Below the pieces are notes generated by a model, which searched no databases, was not told the origin of the DNA, and saw only the letters and a list, made by a program, of their open reading frames with translations. A program made the translations under genes and the position numbers. Source: JAGXKT01 sp964531695 (lineage in GTDB: Bacteria > Planctomycetota > Phycisphaerae > SM23-33). From it: DNA of 64,000 nt. The stretch spans positions 25,814-89,813 of the forward strand of contig CAZHEH010000010.1 of assembly GCA_964531695.1 (NCBI GenBank), read 5' to 3'. Within the stretch, counting starts at the first letter, position 1. Every line of letters begins with the position of its first letter. Of this stretch, positions 1-9,616 are shown piece after piece.

Positions 1-3000
1 GTCAGACAGAATTCCGCGTCCTCGGGGTGCGTCTCGAGACGCCGGTTGAGATACGCCTTCGCGGCCTCGGGCTCGCCCTGTTGGTACGCCACATCCGCAA
101 GCAGCCGCAGGGGCTCGGGCGCGTCGGGGTTGGCCTCCAAGACGGCCTCTAAGTCGCGCCGGGCGCCGGGCAGGTCCCCCGACTGCGCGCGGTACCGACC
201 CCGTTGGGCCCGCGCGGGCAGGTGGTCCGGGAGCCGCTCCAGGCATCGCGTCAGTACGGCCTCGGCCTCGCCCGGCTGGTCGTCGTCGAACAGCAGCGCC
301 GCCTTGGCCCGGTAGGCCCGCCCGCTATCCGGGTCCGTCTCCAAGGCAAGATTGTAGGCCCGCATCGCCTCGTCGGGCCGGTCGGCCGCCAGCAACTCCC
401 CGTAGAGCAACCACCTGCGGGACTTCTCGGCCTTGTCAGCCGCCGAATCCAGAAGCGGCTGGAACAGCGAGTCGAGCCGCTCCGGCCGGCCCTGCCGAAC
501 GTAGAACCGCCCCACCATCCGCGCGCCCGAGAGCTTGTCCGAGCCGCGCTTGTAGGCGAGCTCGTAGTACGTCTCCGCCGCGTCCATGCGACCGGCCCGC
601 TCATACAGCCGGGCCAGGCGAGAGGCGTTCCGTACGTCGCTCTCGTTCCACTCCTCCCCCTCGGGCGGGAGCATCTCCCGCCGCTGCCGAATGTACGGCT
701 GCAGGGCATCGTCCTCGGCCTCGGTTTCGTCCACAACCAGTTTCCAGCTCTCAACTTCCGGATGGTTGGGCGCCAATCGATGGGCCTGGATGACCCACTT
801 CTGGAATTCATCGAGCTTGCCGCGCTGCGCCAGAAGGCGGGCCAACTCGATCACGGCCGCGGTATGGCCCGGATCCGATGCCACCGCATCGCGCAGGATC
901 TGCTCCGCACGCTCCAGCCGCTCGACGGCCGAAACGTCGCCTCGCCGACGGGTGTACTCGGCAAGGAGCACCCGCCAGCGTCTCTGGCCAGGACGAGCCG
1001 CCAGCGCCCCGCGCACGGCATCGGCGGCCGCCGCGTAGTCGCCTTCGGCCGCAGCGAGGCGCGCCGCGAAGAACCGTCCGCCCGCGCCGTCGGCGTCCTG
1101 CTCCCGCGCTCGCCCCACCCAGGTCCTCGCGGTCTCCAGGTCCGGTGGATCCTGGGCCAGCGCATAGTTGATCTTCAGCTCGATGATCCTCGGATCCGTC
1201 GGGTCGATCTCGACGGCCCTGGCGAGGTGCTCCTCGAATCGCTCGGACTTGCCGAACCGGGCGCATACGCGGGCCTGCTGAATCTCGCGCTCCAGGGGAG
1301 TCTCCGCCTCACCGGCCGCCGCCATGGATACCTCGAACCGTTCTTCGTCGTCCGACGCGGACAAGGAGGCCAGCCAGGCCGTCATCCCAGGGTCCTCCGC
1401 GTGGGCAGCGCTCAGACGCTCGATAAACGCCTGGGCCTCATCGTCGCGGTCGATCTGTCGATAGCACGCCACGAGGAAGGAGATGATGCGCGGCTCGGCC
1501 GGCAACTTCTCATGCAACTGTTCCAGAAGCTCCACCGTCTGCAGGCGTTGACCGTCGTCCCAGAGTTGAGACGCCCGACTCATGTACGCTTCGAGCAATA
1601 CCCCTCGCTCGGTCTGTCCGAATTCAAGTCCTGCGGGGACGCGGGGCGGATCGCTGCGCAGCGCCAGCACCACCGGGCGCAACCGGGACGCCATCTCGTG
1701 GTCCGGGTCCTTCTCCAGGGCTTCGTTCAGCAGCCCCAGCGCCTCTTCGTAGTCATGGGCCCGAATCCGCAGCAGCGCCCGGTATGCCAGCACGCCGGGC
1801 AGGGGACGCATCCGCTCCGCCAGCAGCTTCTCCGCCTTGCCGGGAGCGGTGCGGTAGTACAGGTTGACCAGCAGCATGAGGCCCCGGCCATCCAGCGCCT
1901 CGCCGCGGTCGACGGCCTCGGAAAGGATCCGCTCGGCCTCCGCCGAATCCCCGGCGGCGAGAGACGCCTGGGCCTTCGCGTACGCCGCGACCCCGGCGTC
2001 GCCCAGCTCCCCGATCTCGTCGGCGTATTTCCGGGCCTCGGCGAGCAGGGCCTCCCGTTGCTCCGGGTTCTCACCGGCCAGCTCCGTCAGAACGGGCATC
2101 AATGCCAACAACACTTCCCGGCGATGCCCGGGCTCGTCGACCAACTCCAGAGCATCCCGCAGGCACGCAACGGTCGCGGCCGTGTCCTCCTGACGGTCGT
2201 GCACCACGGCCAAGCCGCGTGGGACCCGCCAGTTCTCCGGGTCGCGCTTCCGGGCCTCAACCAAGGCCTCCTCCGCCTTCTCCAGTTCGCCCTCGCTGAG
2301 GTAGTACTGCCCCAAGGCCAGAAACGGCAGAGCGGTATCCTCGCCGAGCGCCACGGCCTTCTTGAAGTGCTGCATCGCCGCCTTCTTCTGCCGCTCGGCC
2401 AAATCCTTGCGCTCCTCCGTGGCCTCGGGGTCGGCGAGCGTCGTCCGGGCCTGCCGGTTCAGGTGCTCGCCGTAAATCAGGTGGAGCCGGACGCTCTCGG
2501 GATTGTGCTTCAGCCCCGCCTGGCAGACCGGACCGGCGGCGTCCGTGAAGTGCTGCCGAAGAAACGCCACCCTCGACCGCCAGTAATCCACGTTGTCGGG
2601 CTCCAGTTCCGTGGCCTTGCGAAATTCCTCCCGGGCCCGGTCGCGATACTCCCGTGAGTCCCGTACGGCCGACAGTTGGCTGTACGCCAAGCCGCGCATG
2701 TAGTGCGTCCGGGCGTGCGGGGCGATGGCCAGCATCGTCTCGGCCTGACTGAAGAACAGGTCCCAACTGGCCTTGGCGTTCGTGCGCCGGGCCTGCATCC
2801 AGTAGAACTCCAGGAGGCGCTCGCGCGCCTCGACGTGTTCGGGGTCACGGCTCAACGAGCGACGCAGGAGCTCCGAATAGCGAGACCCGCGTGCCCGACG
2901 GACTTCCGGGGGCAGGTCCGGCAACCGCGTGGCCATCGCGATGGCGACCTGAGCCAGTTGGTAGTTGTAGTCCGCGTTCCCGCGGTCGTTCGCCACGGCC

Positions 3001-4028
3001 TCCTCGTAGCGTGCGCTCGCCTCGGTCAGCAGCTTCTCGGCCTTGTCGTAGTCCTCGGCCTCCAGGGCGGCCAACGCCGATTCGTAGGCCTCCCGGCCGC
3101 GACGAGCGGCGGCGGCCGCCGCGTCGGCATCCAACACGGCCTCGGCGTACTGCTCCTGTGCGCGGCTGCGCAACTCCTCGGCCTGTTCCCTCTGCTCTTC
3201 GGTGACGTCCTCACCGGTGGTCAGGGCGAAGGCCTCGTGCCCCAGGAAGTCGCCGTAGATCGCGCGAAGCTCGGGACTGTCCGGAATGTGGCGCAGGGCT
3301 TCCTGAAACACCCCGTCGACGCGGGTCCAGTCCACCCGCCCGGCGTCCCTCTGCTTGGCCAGGAACTGAAGCCGGAAGCGCCAGTTCGCTTCCTCCTTCG
3401 GGCCGATCTCAGTCGCCGTTTGGAAATCCTTGACGGCCTGCTGACGATGCTCGCGACTGTCGTGCCGTTCCGCCAGGCGGGCATGGGCGTAGCCGCGGCG
3501 TCGATGTGTCGCCGCATCCTCCTTGACCATCTCCAGCAGTCGGTCCGCCTCCTCGATGAAACTCTCCCATTCGGCGTTTTGACCCATGGAGATATTCCAA
3601 AGGAGTTCCACGAGGTCCGTTCGGGCCGGGGTGTAGTTTGGATCTCGCTGCAGAGAAAGGTCTAGCAGCCGACGGTACTCCCTGATGTGGCCGCGACGGT
3701 CCACTTCGCTGAGCGTCGGGATCTCAAGGGCCCACGTCTTGTGAATGCGCGCACCGTCGTAGGGGTACTCTGGGTTGTCCTCGCCCGCCCGGATGGCCGC
3801 GCGTGCCTCTCGGTCCGCCTCCTTCAGGTGCGTCAAGGCCGCTTCGTAGTCGCCCCCCTCGATCGCGGCCTGCGCCTGCTCGTATTCGGCCCGATACTTG
3901 GCCGCGTGCGTTTCCGGGTCCTTGGGCCACAGGTCCAACGCCAGGGCCATCAGTCCGGCCAGCAACACCACGCCGAACGCGCTCAGAAGGATCACCAGCC
4001 GCTTGTTGAGTTTCTTCTTCCGTGCCAT
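1..4028 (-). CDS. Giant membrane-anchored TPR-repeat protein (C-terminus outside window)
   Basis: The minus-strand frame from the ATG at 4028 stays open to the window edge, giving at least 1342 residues, so the gene is partial at its C-terminus. The N-terminus is basic (MARKKKLNKR) followed by one hydrophobic segment (about residues 11-30), which predicts a membrane anchor with the rest exported. The remainder is helical TPR-like repeats with the usual Ala/Leu/Tyr spacing and repeated phrases such as EEALGLLNEALEKDP and ARRDLEAVLEANPDAPEPL. It lies 24 bp downstream of the EpsI-like gene, after the exosortase and Wza-like genes, so it is probably the last or a later gene of that operon. Large TPR proteins are common partners of exosortase/EPS loci (PrsT-type), where they probably act in assembly or export. 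The exact function is not known. The Shine-Dalgarno sequence is weak. Confidence 0.85.
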   Translation of the reverse strand, partial: MARKKKLNKRLVILLSAFGVVLLAGLMALALDLWPKDPETHAAKYRAEYEQAQAAIEGGDYEAALTHLKEADREARAAIRAGEDNPEYPYDGARIHKTWALEIPTLSEVDRRGHIREYRRLLDLSLQRDPNYTPARTDLVELLWNISMGQNAEWESFIEEADRLLEMVKEDAATHRRRGYAHARLAERHDSREHRQQAVKDFQTATEIGPKEEANWRFRLQFLAKQRDAGRVDWTRVDGVFQEALRHIPDSPELRAIYGDFLGHEAFALTTGEDVTEEQREQAEELRSRAQEQYAEAVLDADAAAAAARRGREAYESALAALEAEDYDKAEKLLTEASARYEEAVANDRGNADYNYQLAQVAIAMATRLPDLPPEVRRARGSRYSELLRRSLSRDPEHVEARERLLEFYWMQARRTNAKASWDLFFSQAETMLAIAPHARTHYMRGLAYSQLSAVRDSREYRDRAREEFRKATELEPDNVDYWRSRVAFLRQHFTDAAGPVCQAGLKHNPESVRLHLIYGEHLNRQARTTLADPEATEERKDLAERQKKAAMQHFKKAVALGEDTALPFLALGQYYLSEGELEKAEEALVEARKRDPENWRVPRGLAVVHDRQEDTAATVACLRDALELVDEPGHRREVLLALMPVLTELAGENPEQREALLAEARKYADEIGELGDAGVAAYAKAQASLAAGDSAEAERILSEAVDRGEALDGRGLMLLVNLYYRTAPGKAEKLLAERMRPLPGVLAYRALLRIRAHDYEEALGLLNEALEKDPDHEMASRLRPVVLALRSDPPRVPAGLEFGQTERGVLLEAYMSRASQLWDDGQRLQTVELLEQLHEKLPAEPRIISFLVACYRQIDRDDEAQAFIERLSAAHAEDPGMTAWLASLSASDDEERFEVSMAAAGEAETPLEREIQQARVCARFGKSERFEEHLARAVEIDPTDPRIIELKINYALAQDPPDLETARTWVGRAREQDADGAGGRFFAARLAAAEGDYAAAADAVRGALAARPGQRRWRVLLAEYTRRRGDVSAVERLERAEQILRDAVASDPGHTAAVIELARLLAQRGKLDEFQKWVIQAHRLAPNHPEVESWKLVVDETEAEDDALQPYIRQRREMLPPEGEEWNESDVRNASRLARLYERAGRMDAAETYYELAYKRGSDKLSGARMVGRFYVRQGRPERLDSLFQPLLDSAADKAEKSRRWLLYGELLAADRPDEAMRAYNLALETDPDSGRAYRAKAALLFDDDQPGEAEAVLTRCLERLPDHLPARAQRGRYRAQSGDLPGARRDLEAVLEANPDAPEPLRLLADVAYQQGEPEAAKAYLNRRLETHPEDAEFCL

Positions 4029-4052
4029 AACCGTATTCCGTGCAAGCGCCTT

Positions 4053-4961
4053 CTAGTTTGTTTCCTCGGCCGCTCGCGCCGCCTCGATGGCCTCGGCCGA
4101 CGGCAACGCCTTCAGGATCTCCGGCAGCGCGCAGGCCGCAAAGTCCTCCGCCAACGCATTCGCCTGATCGAAATCAGCCACCTCCCCCAGGGGGCTGAAC
4201 TGTATCTTCGCGAAGTAACAGTACTTCAGCCACGGCGCGGTCAGCCGAAGGCGGACCATCTTCCAATCGGCCTCCGGCTTCGCGTTGAGTCCGAAGGTAT
4301 AGAACTCCACGACTTTCCCGCCGGTTCGGTTCACGAAATCCGCTCGCCGCCACGGCACGGCATCTCTCCACTTGACGCCCGGCGCGTCTTCCTCCCAGGC
4401 CGAAGGCGGCACGGAGAGCGGCACGGTCTTTCCGCCCAGAGGGGTCATCCCGGCCGCCTGCCCGCACCGCTCGGGCACGTGTGGAACCGTGTCCAGCATG
4501 CCGGTGTAGTAGTAAACGCCGAGGTGCCAGAGCCGTCCCGTTCGCGTATCCTCGTAGATTCGGATGGCATACCAGTTGCTGCGGCGGTTCGGCAGACGCT
4601 TTCGGTCCGTGCTGTGGCCGATGCCGAGCAGATCCAACTGCTCGTCGCGTACCGTCACCTCGCCGTCGGGGACGCCATCGCCGTCGAAATCATGTTCCGT
4701 CATGCGGTACCGCACCTCGCCGGTCGCATCGCGGAACTCGCGCGCCAGTGACGTGCAGCGGAAGTCCTCGTTCACCTGCACCCCCGCCGGCCAGGGAACC
4801 GGCTCCTTGGCCAAGACCCACTGGAGCTGCTGCTGGGCGACGTTCCAGCCCGCCGCGCATACCAGCAGGATTGCGGCGGCGATCATGAAGTGCGGGTTCC
4901 GCCCGCACCATCCCAGGGCCCCGGTTGCCTTTTCGGGGAAGCTGCGATCACCTTCGGTCAT
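4053..4961 (-). CDS. EpsI-like exosortase-associated protein (DUF3485 type)
   Basis: The product has 302 residues, with one N-terminal membrane segment (about residues 24-45) followed by an exported domain. EpsI/DUF3485 proteins accompany exosortases and are sometimes fused to them; they are thought to work with the sortase in exopolysaccharide or surface-protein processing. The start at 4961 is supported by a strong GGAGGAGG Shine-Dalgarno sequence and by a 4-bp ATGA overlap with the exosortase stop, implying translational coupling. The sequence contains a DFDGDGVPDGEV stretch and aromatic motifs around WYAIRIYEDTRTGRLWHLGVYYY, in keeping with a soluble beta-rich domain. Family assignment rests on the position next to exosortase, the size and the one-TM architecture more than on a diagnostic motif. 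Confidence 0.75.
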   Translation of the reverse strand: MTEGDRSFPEKATGALGWCGRNPHFMIAAAILLVCAAGWNVAQQQLQWVLAKEPVPWPAGVQVNEDFRCTSLAREFRDATGEVRYRMTEHDFDGDGVPDGEVTVRDEQLDLLGIGHSTDRKRLPNRRSNWYAIRIYEDTRTGRLWHLGVYYYTGMLDTVPHVPERCGQAAGMTPLGGKTVPLSVPPSAWEEDAPGVKWRDAVPWRRADFVNRTGGKVVEFYTFGLNAKPEADWKMVRLRLTAPWLKYCYFAKIQFSPLGEVADFDQANALAEDFAACALPEILKALPSAEAIEAARAAEETN

Positions 4962-5965
4962 GTCCGGGCCTCCTCCGCAACAGGGGCGGTTGTGTCGTCG
5001 TCCGGCTCGGCGTCCTCTTCCTCGTCGACCTCGACGTAGAAGGCCCGCAGCAGCAAGCTGAGCAGCCACAACAGCAGCAGCGCCGGGAACAGCATCAGAA
5101 TGCCCGTGAATGTATGCATGAAGTCCTTGCCCAACTCGGGCTTGTCGAGCACGAACATCGTGCAGGTGATGGTAACCCGAAGCACGTTGCAGAACACCGC
5201 AATGGGCAGCCCCGCCAGCACGAGCGCGATACGCTGCCACAGCGGTCGCTCCTCGAGGTAGGCCATCGCCACGCCCAAGGCGGCGAAGGCCATGAGCAGG
5301 CGCATGCCCGCGCAGGCCTCGGCCACGGTCAGAGGATGCTGCTTCCCGCTGACGCTCTCCACGACCAAGTGGCTGTGGGTCACGCTGACCCCGACGCCGA
5401 ACAGCGTCAGGATCTTGGCCGCCCCGGCGGCCGCCAGCTCCTGGAGCGGGCCGGCGATGCGGCCGTAGATCATCTCCGGCAGTGGGATCGCGAACAGGAG
5501 GAACAGGATGGGCAGCCACGTGAGCTTGATCACCTGGGGCCCGGCGAGGTACAGCACCAGGCCGAACAGCAGGAAGACCATATTGGCCTGGCGGAACATC
5601 GCGTTGCGGATCGGATAGAACCCGGCGAACATGCCGACGATCGCCAGCAGGACGATCGGAAGCCCCCACAGGCACACGCGGCGGCGAGCCCGCAGAAGCT
5701 CGTGCCAGCGGCTGTAGATCAGATACACGCTGAACAGCGGGATGATGAACCCGTGCGTCCAGTTCGGGTCGTCGATCCATTTGCGGAAGAGCGCGGGGTA
5801 CTGCCAGGCGGTGAGCCAGATGAACAGCGCCGCCAGCACGCCGATCTTGACCAGCGTCTCGGTCGGCAGCGCGTCGCGCCAAGTCAGTTCCTGCCCCGTC
5901 GAGACCATGTCGGCAAGGCGACCGCCTCGGGACGGGGACCTGTTCTGGGAAGTTAGGTCCGCCAT
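4958..5965 (-). CDS. Exosortase (EpsH/Xrt family transpeptidase)
   Basis: This is a polytopic membrane protein of 335 residues with about eight hydrophobic segments. All three expected catalytic residues are visible: Cys218 in VAEACAGMRLL, Arg263 in CNVLRVT and His284 in FMHTFTG. The family cleaves C-terminal sorting signals (PEP-CTERM or variants) on exported proteins and is usually found with EPS genes. The C-terminal tail is strongly acidic. The ATG at 5965 was chosen; a GTG at 6016 would add 17 residues, and neither has a good Shine-Dalgarno sequence. It is 58 bp downstream of the Wza-like gene and overlaps the EpsI-like gene by 4 bp. No protein in this window was recognised as carrying a PEP-CTERM tail, so the substrates lie elsewhere. 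Confidence 0.93.
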   Translation of the reverse strand: MADLTSQNRSPSRGGRLADMVSTGQELTWRDALPTETLVKIGVLAALFIWLTAWQYPALFRKWIDDPNWTHGFIIPLFSVYLIYSRWHELLRARRRVCLWGLPIVLLAIVGMFAGFYPIRNAMFRQANMVFLLFGLVLYLAGPQVIKLTWLPILFLLFAIPLPEMIYGRIAGPLQELAAAGAAKILTLFGVGVSVTHSHLVVESVSGKQHPLTVAEACAGMRLLMAFAALGVAMAYLEERPLWQRIALVLAGLPIAVFCNVLRVTITCTMFVLDKPELGKDFMHTFTGILMLFPALLLLWLLSLLLRAFYVEVDEEEDAEPDDDTTAPVAEEART

Positions 5966-6023
5966 GGGAGATTCGAGCTTCAGCCGGCTGGGGGAACCGA
6001 TGCGCCCCCTGAGCACGCCGGCA

Positions 6024-7712
6024 TCACCACCGGGTAAAGCGTCTGCTGGTTGGTGTGACAGTCAGCGGATCGGCGAAGTTGCGGTCGTAGATGAACCCGA
6101 ATCCGTACGTCAGGCGGAAGGCGTTGCGCAGTACCGGGTAGAACGACTGTCGCCAGTCCGTGCCCACCATGACCATGTCATCCGGACGCAGGAAAATGTC
6201 CGGCTCTTCGCCTTGAAAGATCGCCTCCAAGTCCAAGGATAGCATCTGCTCCTGGTCGTTCCCCAGCCGCCGGATCAGAACCGTGTTCTCCGGCCAGGCC
6301 AGGGGGCCCAGGTTACCGGCCGCCGTCACCGCCTGCTTCACCGTCACGCGACGACCGGTAAGCGAGTAAACTCCGGGGCGGAGCACCTCACCGCCCACGT
6401 AGAATTCACCGACCTCCAGTGTCGGTATATGGATAGTATCGTTGTCGCGGACCACAATGTTCATCCGCGGATCGCCTTCTCTGAGCTTGCTCAGGTTGAT
6501 GGCGATGACCCGGGCCATGTCCAGCCGCTCCACCTCGCGCCAGCCGTACGGATCCCGGGCGCCTGTGCCCTCCCGAGGGGACAGAACCTCGCGCGTCGGC
6601 ATCTCCCGCGCGGGCGGGCGGTCCGGCTCAACGCCGTCACCCGACGGCGTCTCGGCCGGCGGCGCTTCCTGCTCGACGGGAATCCATCGACCGTCGGAGT
6701 AAATCCATCGCACCCGCCGGGACGGGGCCGGCATGTCGGACGGCCCGGTGGTCGGACCCGTGGCGGCCGTCTCGCTCATCGGAGGTAGAACGCTCGGAGG
6801 CGCGGTGTCGTCCTCCGGCGCCGGGCGCGTGCTGGGCTGGCCCAGAAGCTGCTCGATCTCGCGGAGCGCCTCCTCGGTTTCGGCGTCGGTGGGCTCGTCC
6901 TCGCCGGGCTCGACGGGCTCGCCGTCCTCGGGCTCCAGCGGAGTCTGCTCCGGCTCGCCGTCGCCCGGCTCCTCGCGGGGCTCGGCCTCCTCCGGAATCC
7001 GGGGCAGTGCGGCCGGGGCGCCGGCGTCCGCTCCCGGCTCGGTCAGAGGCGTGGCCTTGCCGGCGGGAAGCTGACGGATCACGTAGATGTAGCGGATATT
7101 GCTCTGGACCACCCCGCCGGCCGTGGCGATCGCCTCGAGCAGACGCATGTCCTTGCGGATGATGTTGTAGGTGCCCGGGCGGTTCACCGCCCCGAGGATC
7201 GAATAGGTGTTCTGCCGCTTGGCAACCACCGAGACGGAGACGGTCGGATCCTTGAGGAAGTCCCCGCGGTACGCGTCCTGAATGGCCTGCTTGAACTGCT
7301 GGGCGGTCAGGCCCTCGGCCTTGATCCGCTCGGGCAGCAGTGGCAGATCGACGAAACCGCTGCGGGAGACTTGTCGGCGAAGGACCGTCTCCAGCCCTTG
7401 CTGAAACAGGTCCAGCACGGAGATGTCCAGCACGTCCTCGGCGCCGATGATGTAGTCGCGCTCGGTGTAGGACCAGTCGCCCTCGCGGGGGAAGGTTGCA
7501 TTGGGGACGAGTTCCTGGTGGGTATCGCCCATGCCGATGGACGGCAGGATGGGATTGACCGCGGGACGCTCCTGCGGCTCGATCACGTCCTCGGGGGCGA
7601 AGAAGCGGTGCTGGCCGGTCTTCAGCGCGTCACGGATGCCCTCGCAGCCCACGAGGAATCCCCCGGAAACCGTGCATGCCGCGATCAACATCGCCAGGAA
7701 CCGCTTCGACAT
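6024..7712 (-). CDS. Polysaccharide export lipoprotein, Wza-like (Poly_export plus SLBB domains)
   Basis: The 562-residue product starts with a lipoprotein signal ending in LVGC (Cys23). A Poly_export domain follows (DYIIGAEDVLDISVLDLF), then an SLBB domain (YSILGAVNRPGTYNI), a Pro/Glu/Asp-rich spacer of about 150 residues, and a second SLBB-like domain (VGGEVLRPGVYSLTGR). Wza-type proteins form the outer-membrane channel for exopolysaccharide. The long acidic spacer between the two SLBB regions is an unusual elaboration. The ATG at 7712 has an upstream GAAAGG; a longer frame to 7814 would bury the signal peptide, so it was rejected. It is the first gene of the exosortase operon, and the 228 bp upstream (7713-7940) probably hold its promoter, though no convincing hexamer pair was seen there. 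Confidence 0.93.
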   Translation of the reverse strand: MSKRFLAMLIAACTVSGGFLVGCEGIRDALKTGQHRFFAPEDVIEPQERPAVNPILPSIGMGDTHQELVPNATFPREGDWSYTERDYIIGAEDVLDISVLDLFQQGLETVLRRQVSRSGFVDLPLLPERIKAEGLTAQQFKQAIQDAYRGDFLKDPTVSVSVVAKRQNTYSILGAVNRPGTYNIIRKDMRLLEAIATAGGVVQSNIRYIYVIRQLPAGKATPLTEPGADAGAPAALPRIPEEAEPREEPGDGEPEQTPLEPEDGEPVEPGEDEPTDAETEEALREIEQLLGQPSTRPAPEDDTAPPSVLPPMSETAATGPTTGPSDMPAPSRRVRWIYSDGRWIPVEQEAPPAETPSGDGVEPDRPPAREMPTREVLSPREGTGARDPYGWREVERLDMARVIAINLSKLREGDPRMNIVVRDNDTIHIPTLEVGEFYVGGEVLRPGVYSLTGRRVTVKQAVTAAGNLGPLAWPENTVLIRRLGNDQEQMLSLDLEAIFQGEEPDIFLRPDDMVMVGTDWRQSFYPVLRNAFRLTYGFGFIYDRNFADPLTVTPTSRRFTRW

Positions 7713-7940
7713 TGGTACGTTCGCCTTTCTCGAAGAGAGCTTGACTCGCCCGCGGACGCGGCGCGGGCCGGTCTTCGAATTCAATAGAATGCCCGATCCG
7801 GCCGCCCAGTGCAAGCGCAGTTTATTGCCGCGGACGGCTCGATCACCGGCCTTGGGGCACTATCGGCCATTCGACTCGACGGCTTGACACCGCCCGAGGT
7901 CGGCTCGCGTCGCATCTTCGTCCAGTAACAAAACTTGGCG

Positions 7941-9596
7941 TCACGGTGACCACGGATCGACCGGCCCGGACACCTCCACGGCGGCCGGGCGCTCCAGCAC
8001 GCCCGGAAGTACGAAAAGCGCGGAACCGTCAAAGAGCCGCACGACCGGACGCACCGCACGGCCGGCGCAGTTCACCGTCGGCGGCTCGGTCCAGCGGCCG
8101 AACACGCGGAACGCCGCCCCGCTTAACCCGCCCTGCGACGGCTCAACGACGAATCGGCAGTTGCCGGCGCGTGCGGCCGACACGTAGCAGCCCTGCGACT
8201 CGTCGAAGCCGTCGTCCTCACCGTCGCCCGGCACATCCGCGTCGGACGCCAGCACCGGACGGATCGTCGCGGGGCGCAGGTACGCCTTCATCGCCGCCTC
8301 GCCGCGCTCTCCGCCGGGAACCAGCCAACTCCAGTCGCCCACGGGGCCCACGAGGGCGTCCGCGACAACCTGCCGGCTGATCCCATCACCGTCATGGGCA
8401 CACACCCGCACCGCACGAATGCGCACGCGGCCGACAGGCCGCCCGCCCGCGTTATTCAACGTTACGTGGGTCACCCGATCCGCGTTCGGATAGAAGGTAT
8501 ATTCCCATCGGACGCGGCGCACGGCCTCGGAGGCCCACTCGCCCATCCGGGACGGGAAGTACCACGTAGCCGCCAGCCGCACGCGGACCGCGTTGTGCTC
8601 CAAGACTTCCGCCTCGCCGATCCGCCGCCGCCCCAGCAGCGACACGTTCTCAACGGCCGGTTCGGAAATCGGGCGCTCGCCGGGGGGAGACAGCTCGAGC
8701 GCCGCCTGCTCGTCGCCCAGACGCCAGAGCCCGTCGTCGCCGCGGGAGAGGGAATACTCCCGGCCGCCCTCGATCGAGAGCGTGTAGTCCAGACCGTGCT
8801 TGCGAAGCGTCATGCCGGGCGGCACGGGGGTCAGCTCACGGGTGTTGTCGACGAGCATGATGTCGTCGACGTGGAAGCGGACCGGACCGGCCGCGGCCGC
8901 GAAGCCCAGCGACACCGCTCGCACGTCCGAGGCGTCGAAGTTGGGCTGCTCGCCCAGTCGGCGGATGTCGACCAGCACGGTATTCCACCCGGTCCGAACG
9001 AGCCGACGGGGAGATTGCCAGGAGCCCGCGGCCGTGTCGAGTGTGATGCGCAGGTCGTCCCGGATGGCCGGACTACGGAGCGAAATGCTCAGGAGCGTGT
9101 AGCCGGTGAAGTCGCGCACCTCCGGGCGATAGACCAGCCGCTGCCCCGGCGCCAACTCGGCCTCGAGTGCCCCGACGCCCGTGCGGCTCTCGGTGACGGT
9201 GAAGCGGAGCTCATCCTCGGGGCCGGGCGGGTCCATGCGGAAGCCCGCCACCTGCTCGCGTCCGGGCGGGCCGCCCGGCACGTCCTCGAAGTCGGCCAGC
9301 GGCACAAATCGGCCGGTGACGGTCTCGGGATACGCCCGTGCCTGCTGCACCGGCAACGGAGGCAGCCCCGGCAGACCGTCGCCCCGGCGTGACGCGGTCT
9401 CGGACGGCTCCGGTCCGGGGCTCGCCCAAGGCATGCCATCCGGCAGCTTGCATCCGGCCAGCATCGTCAGCAGAACGGCCGGACAAGCCAGCCATGCCGC
9501 CCATTGCCGGAGCCAAGCAGGTGGGCCTGCCCGTCCGGCGTGCGGGTAGCACGCCGGTTGTGCCACCCGAGCGCGGATGGAACAGCCGCGGCGCAT
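7941..9596 (-). CDS. Hypothetical lipoprotein with beta-rich exported domains
   Basis: The 551-residue product has a long N-terminal region and then a lipobox MLAGC (Cys49), so it should be anchored at the outer face of a membrane. The mature part resembles carbohydrate-binding beta-sandwich folds: a stretch like FTGYTLLSISLRSPAIRDDLRITLD followed by WNTVLVDIRRL and FHVDDIMLVDN is typical of CBM-like domains in planctomycete secreted proteins. No catalytic motif was recognised. The start at 9596 has GGAAGG about 8 nt upstream. It lies 20 bp downstream of secDF on the same strand, so it is probably co-transcribed with it. I do not assign a specific function; binding to polysaccharide or cell surface is only a guess from the fold-like pattern. 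Confidence 0.8.
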   Translation of the reverse strand: MRRGCSIRARVAQPACYPHAGRAGPPAWLRQWAAWLACPAVLLTMLAGCKLPDGMPWASPGPEPSETASRRGDGLPGLPPLPVQQARAYPETVTGRFVPLADFEDVPGGPPGREQVAGFRMDPPGPEDELRFTVTESRTGVGALEAELAPGQRLVYRPEVRDFTGYTLLSISLRSPAIRDDLRITLDTAAGSWQSPRRLVRTGWNTVLVDIRRLGEQPNFDASDVRAVSLGFAAAAGPVRFHVDDIMLVDNTRELTPVPPGMTLRKHGLDYTLSIEGGREYSLSRGDDGLWRLGDEQAALELSPPGERPISEPAVENVSLLGRRRIGEAEVLEHNAVRVRLAATWYFPSRMGEWASEAVRRVRWEYTFYPNADRVTHVTLNNAGGRPVGRVRIRAVRVCAHDGDGISRQVVADALVGPVGDWSWLVPGGERGEAAMKAYLRPATIRPVLASDADVPGDGEDDGFDESQGCYVSAARAGNCRFVVEPSQGGLSGAAFRVFGRWTEPPTVNCAGRAVRPVVRLFDGSALFVLPGVLERPAAVEVSGPVDPWSP

Positions 9597-9616
9597 AGGC
9601 CCATCCTTCCGCCGCG

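Noticed and set aside
204..2657. Long plus-strand frame (817 codons)
   Set aside because: It lies opposite the minus-strand TPR gene, has proline- and arginine-rich composition without domains, and GC-rich DNA commonly gives such antisense frames.
7786..7814. Possible minus-strand promoter TTGCAC-17-CATTCT before the Wza-like gene
   Set aside because: Each hexamer matches the consensus at only 3 of 6 positions, so it was not listed as a feature.
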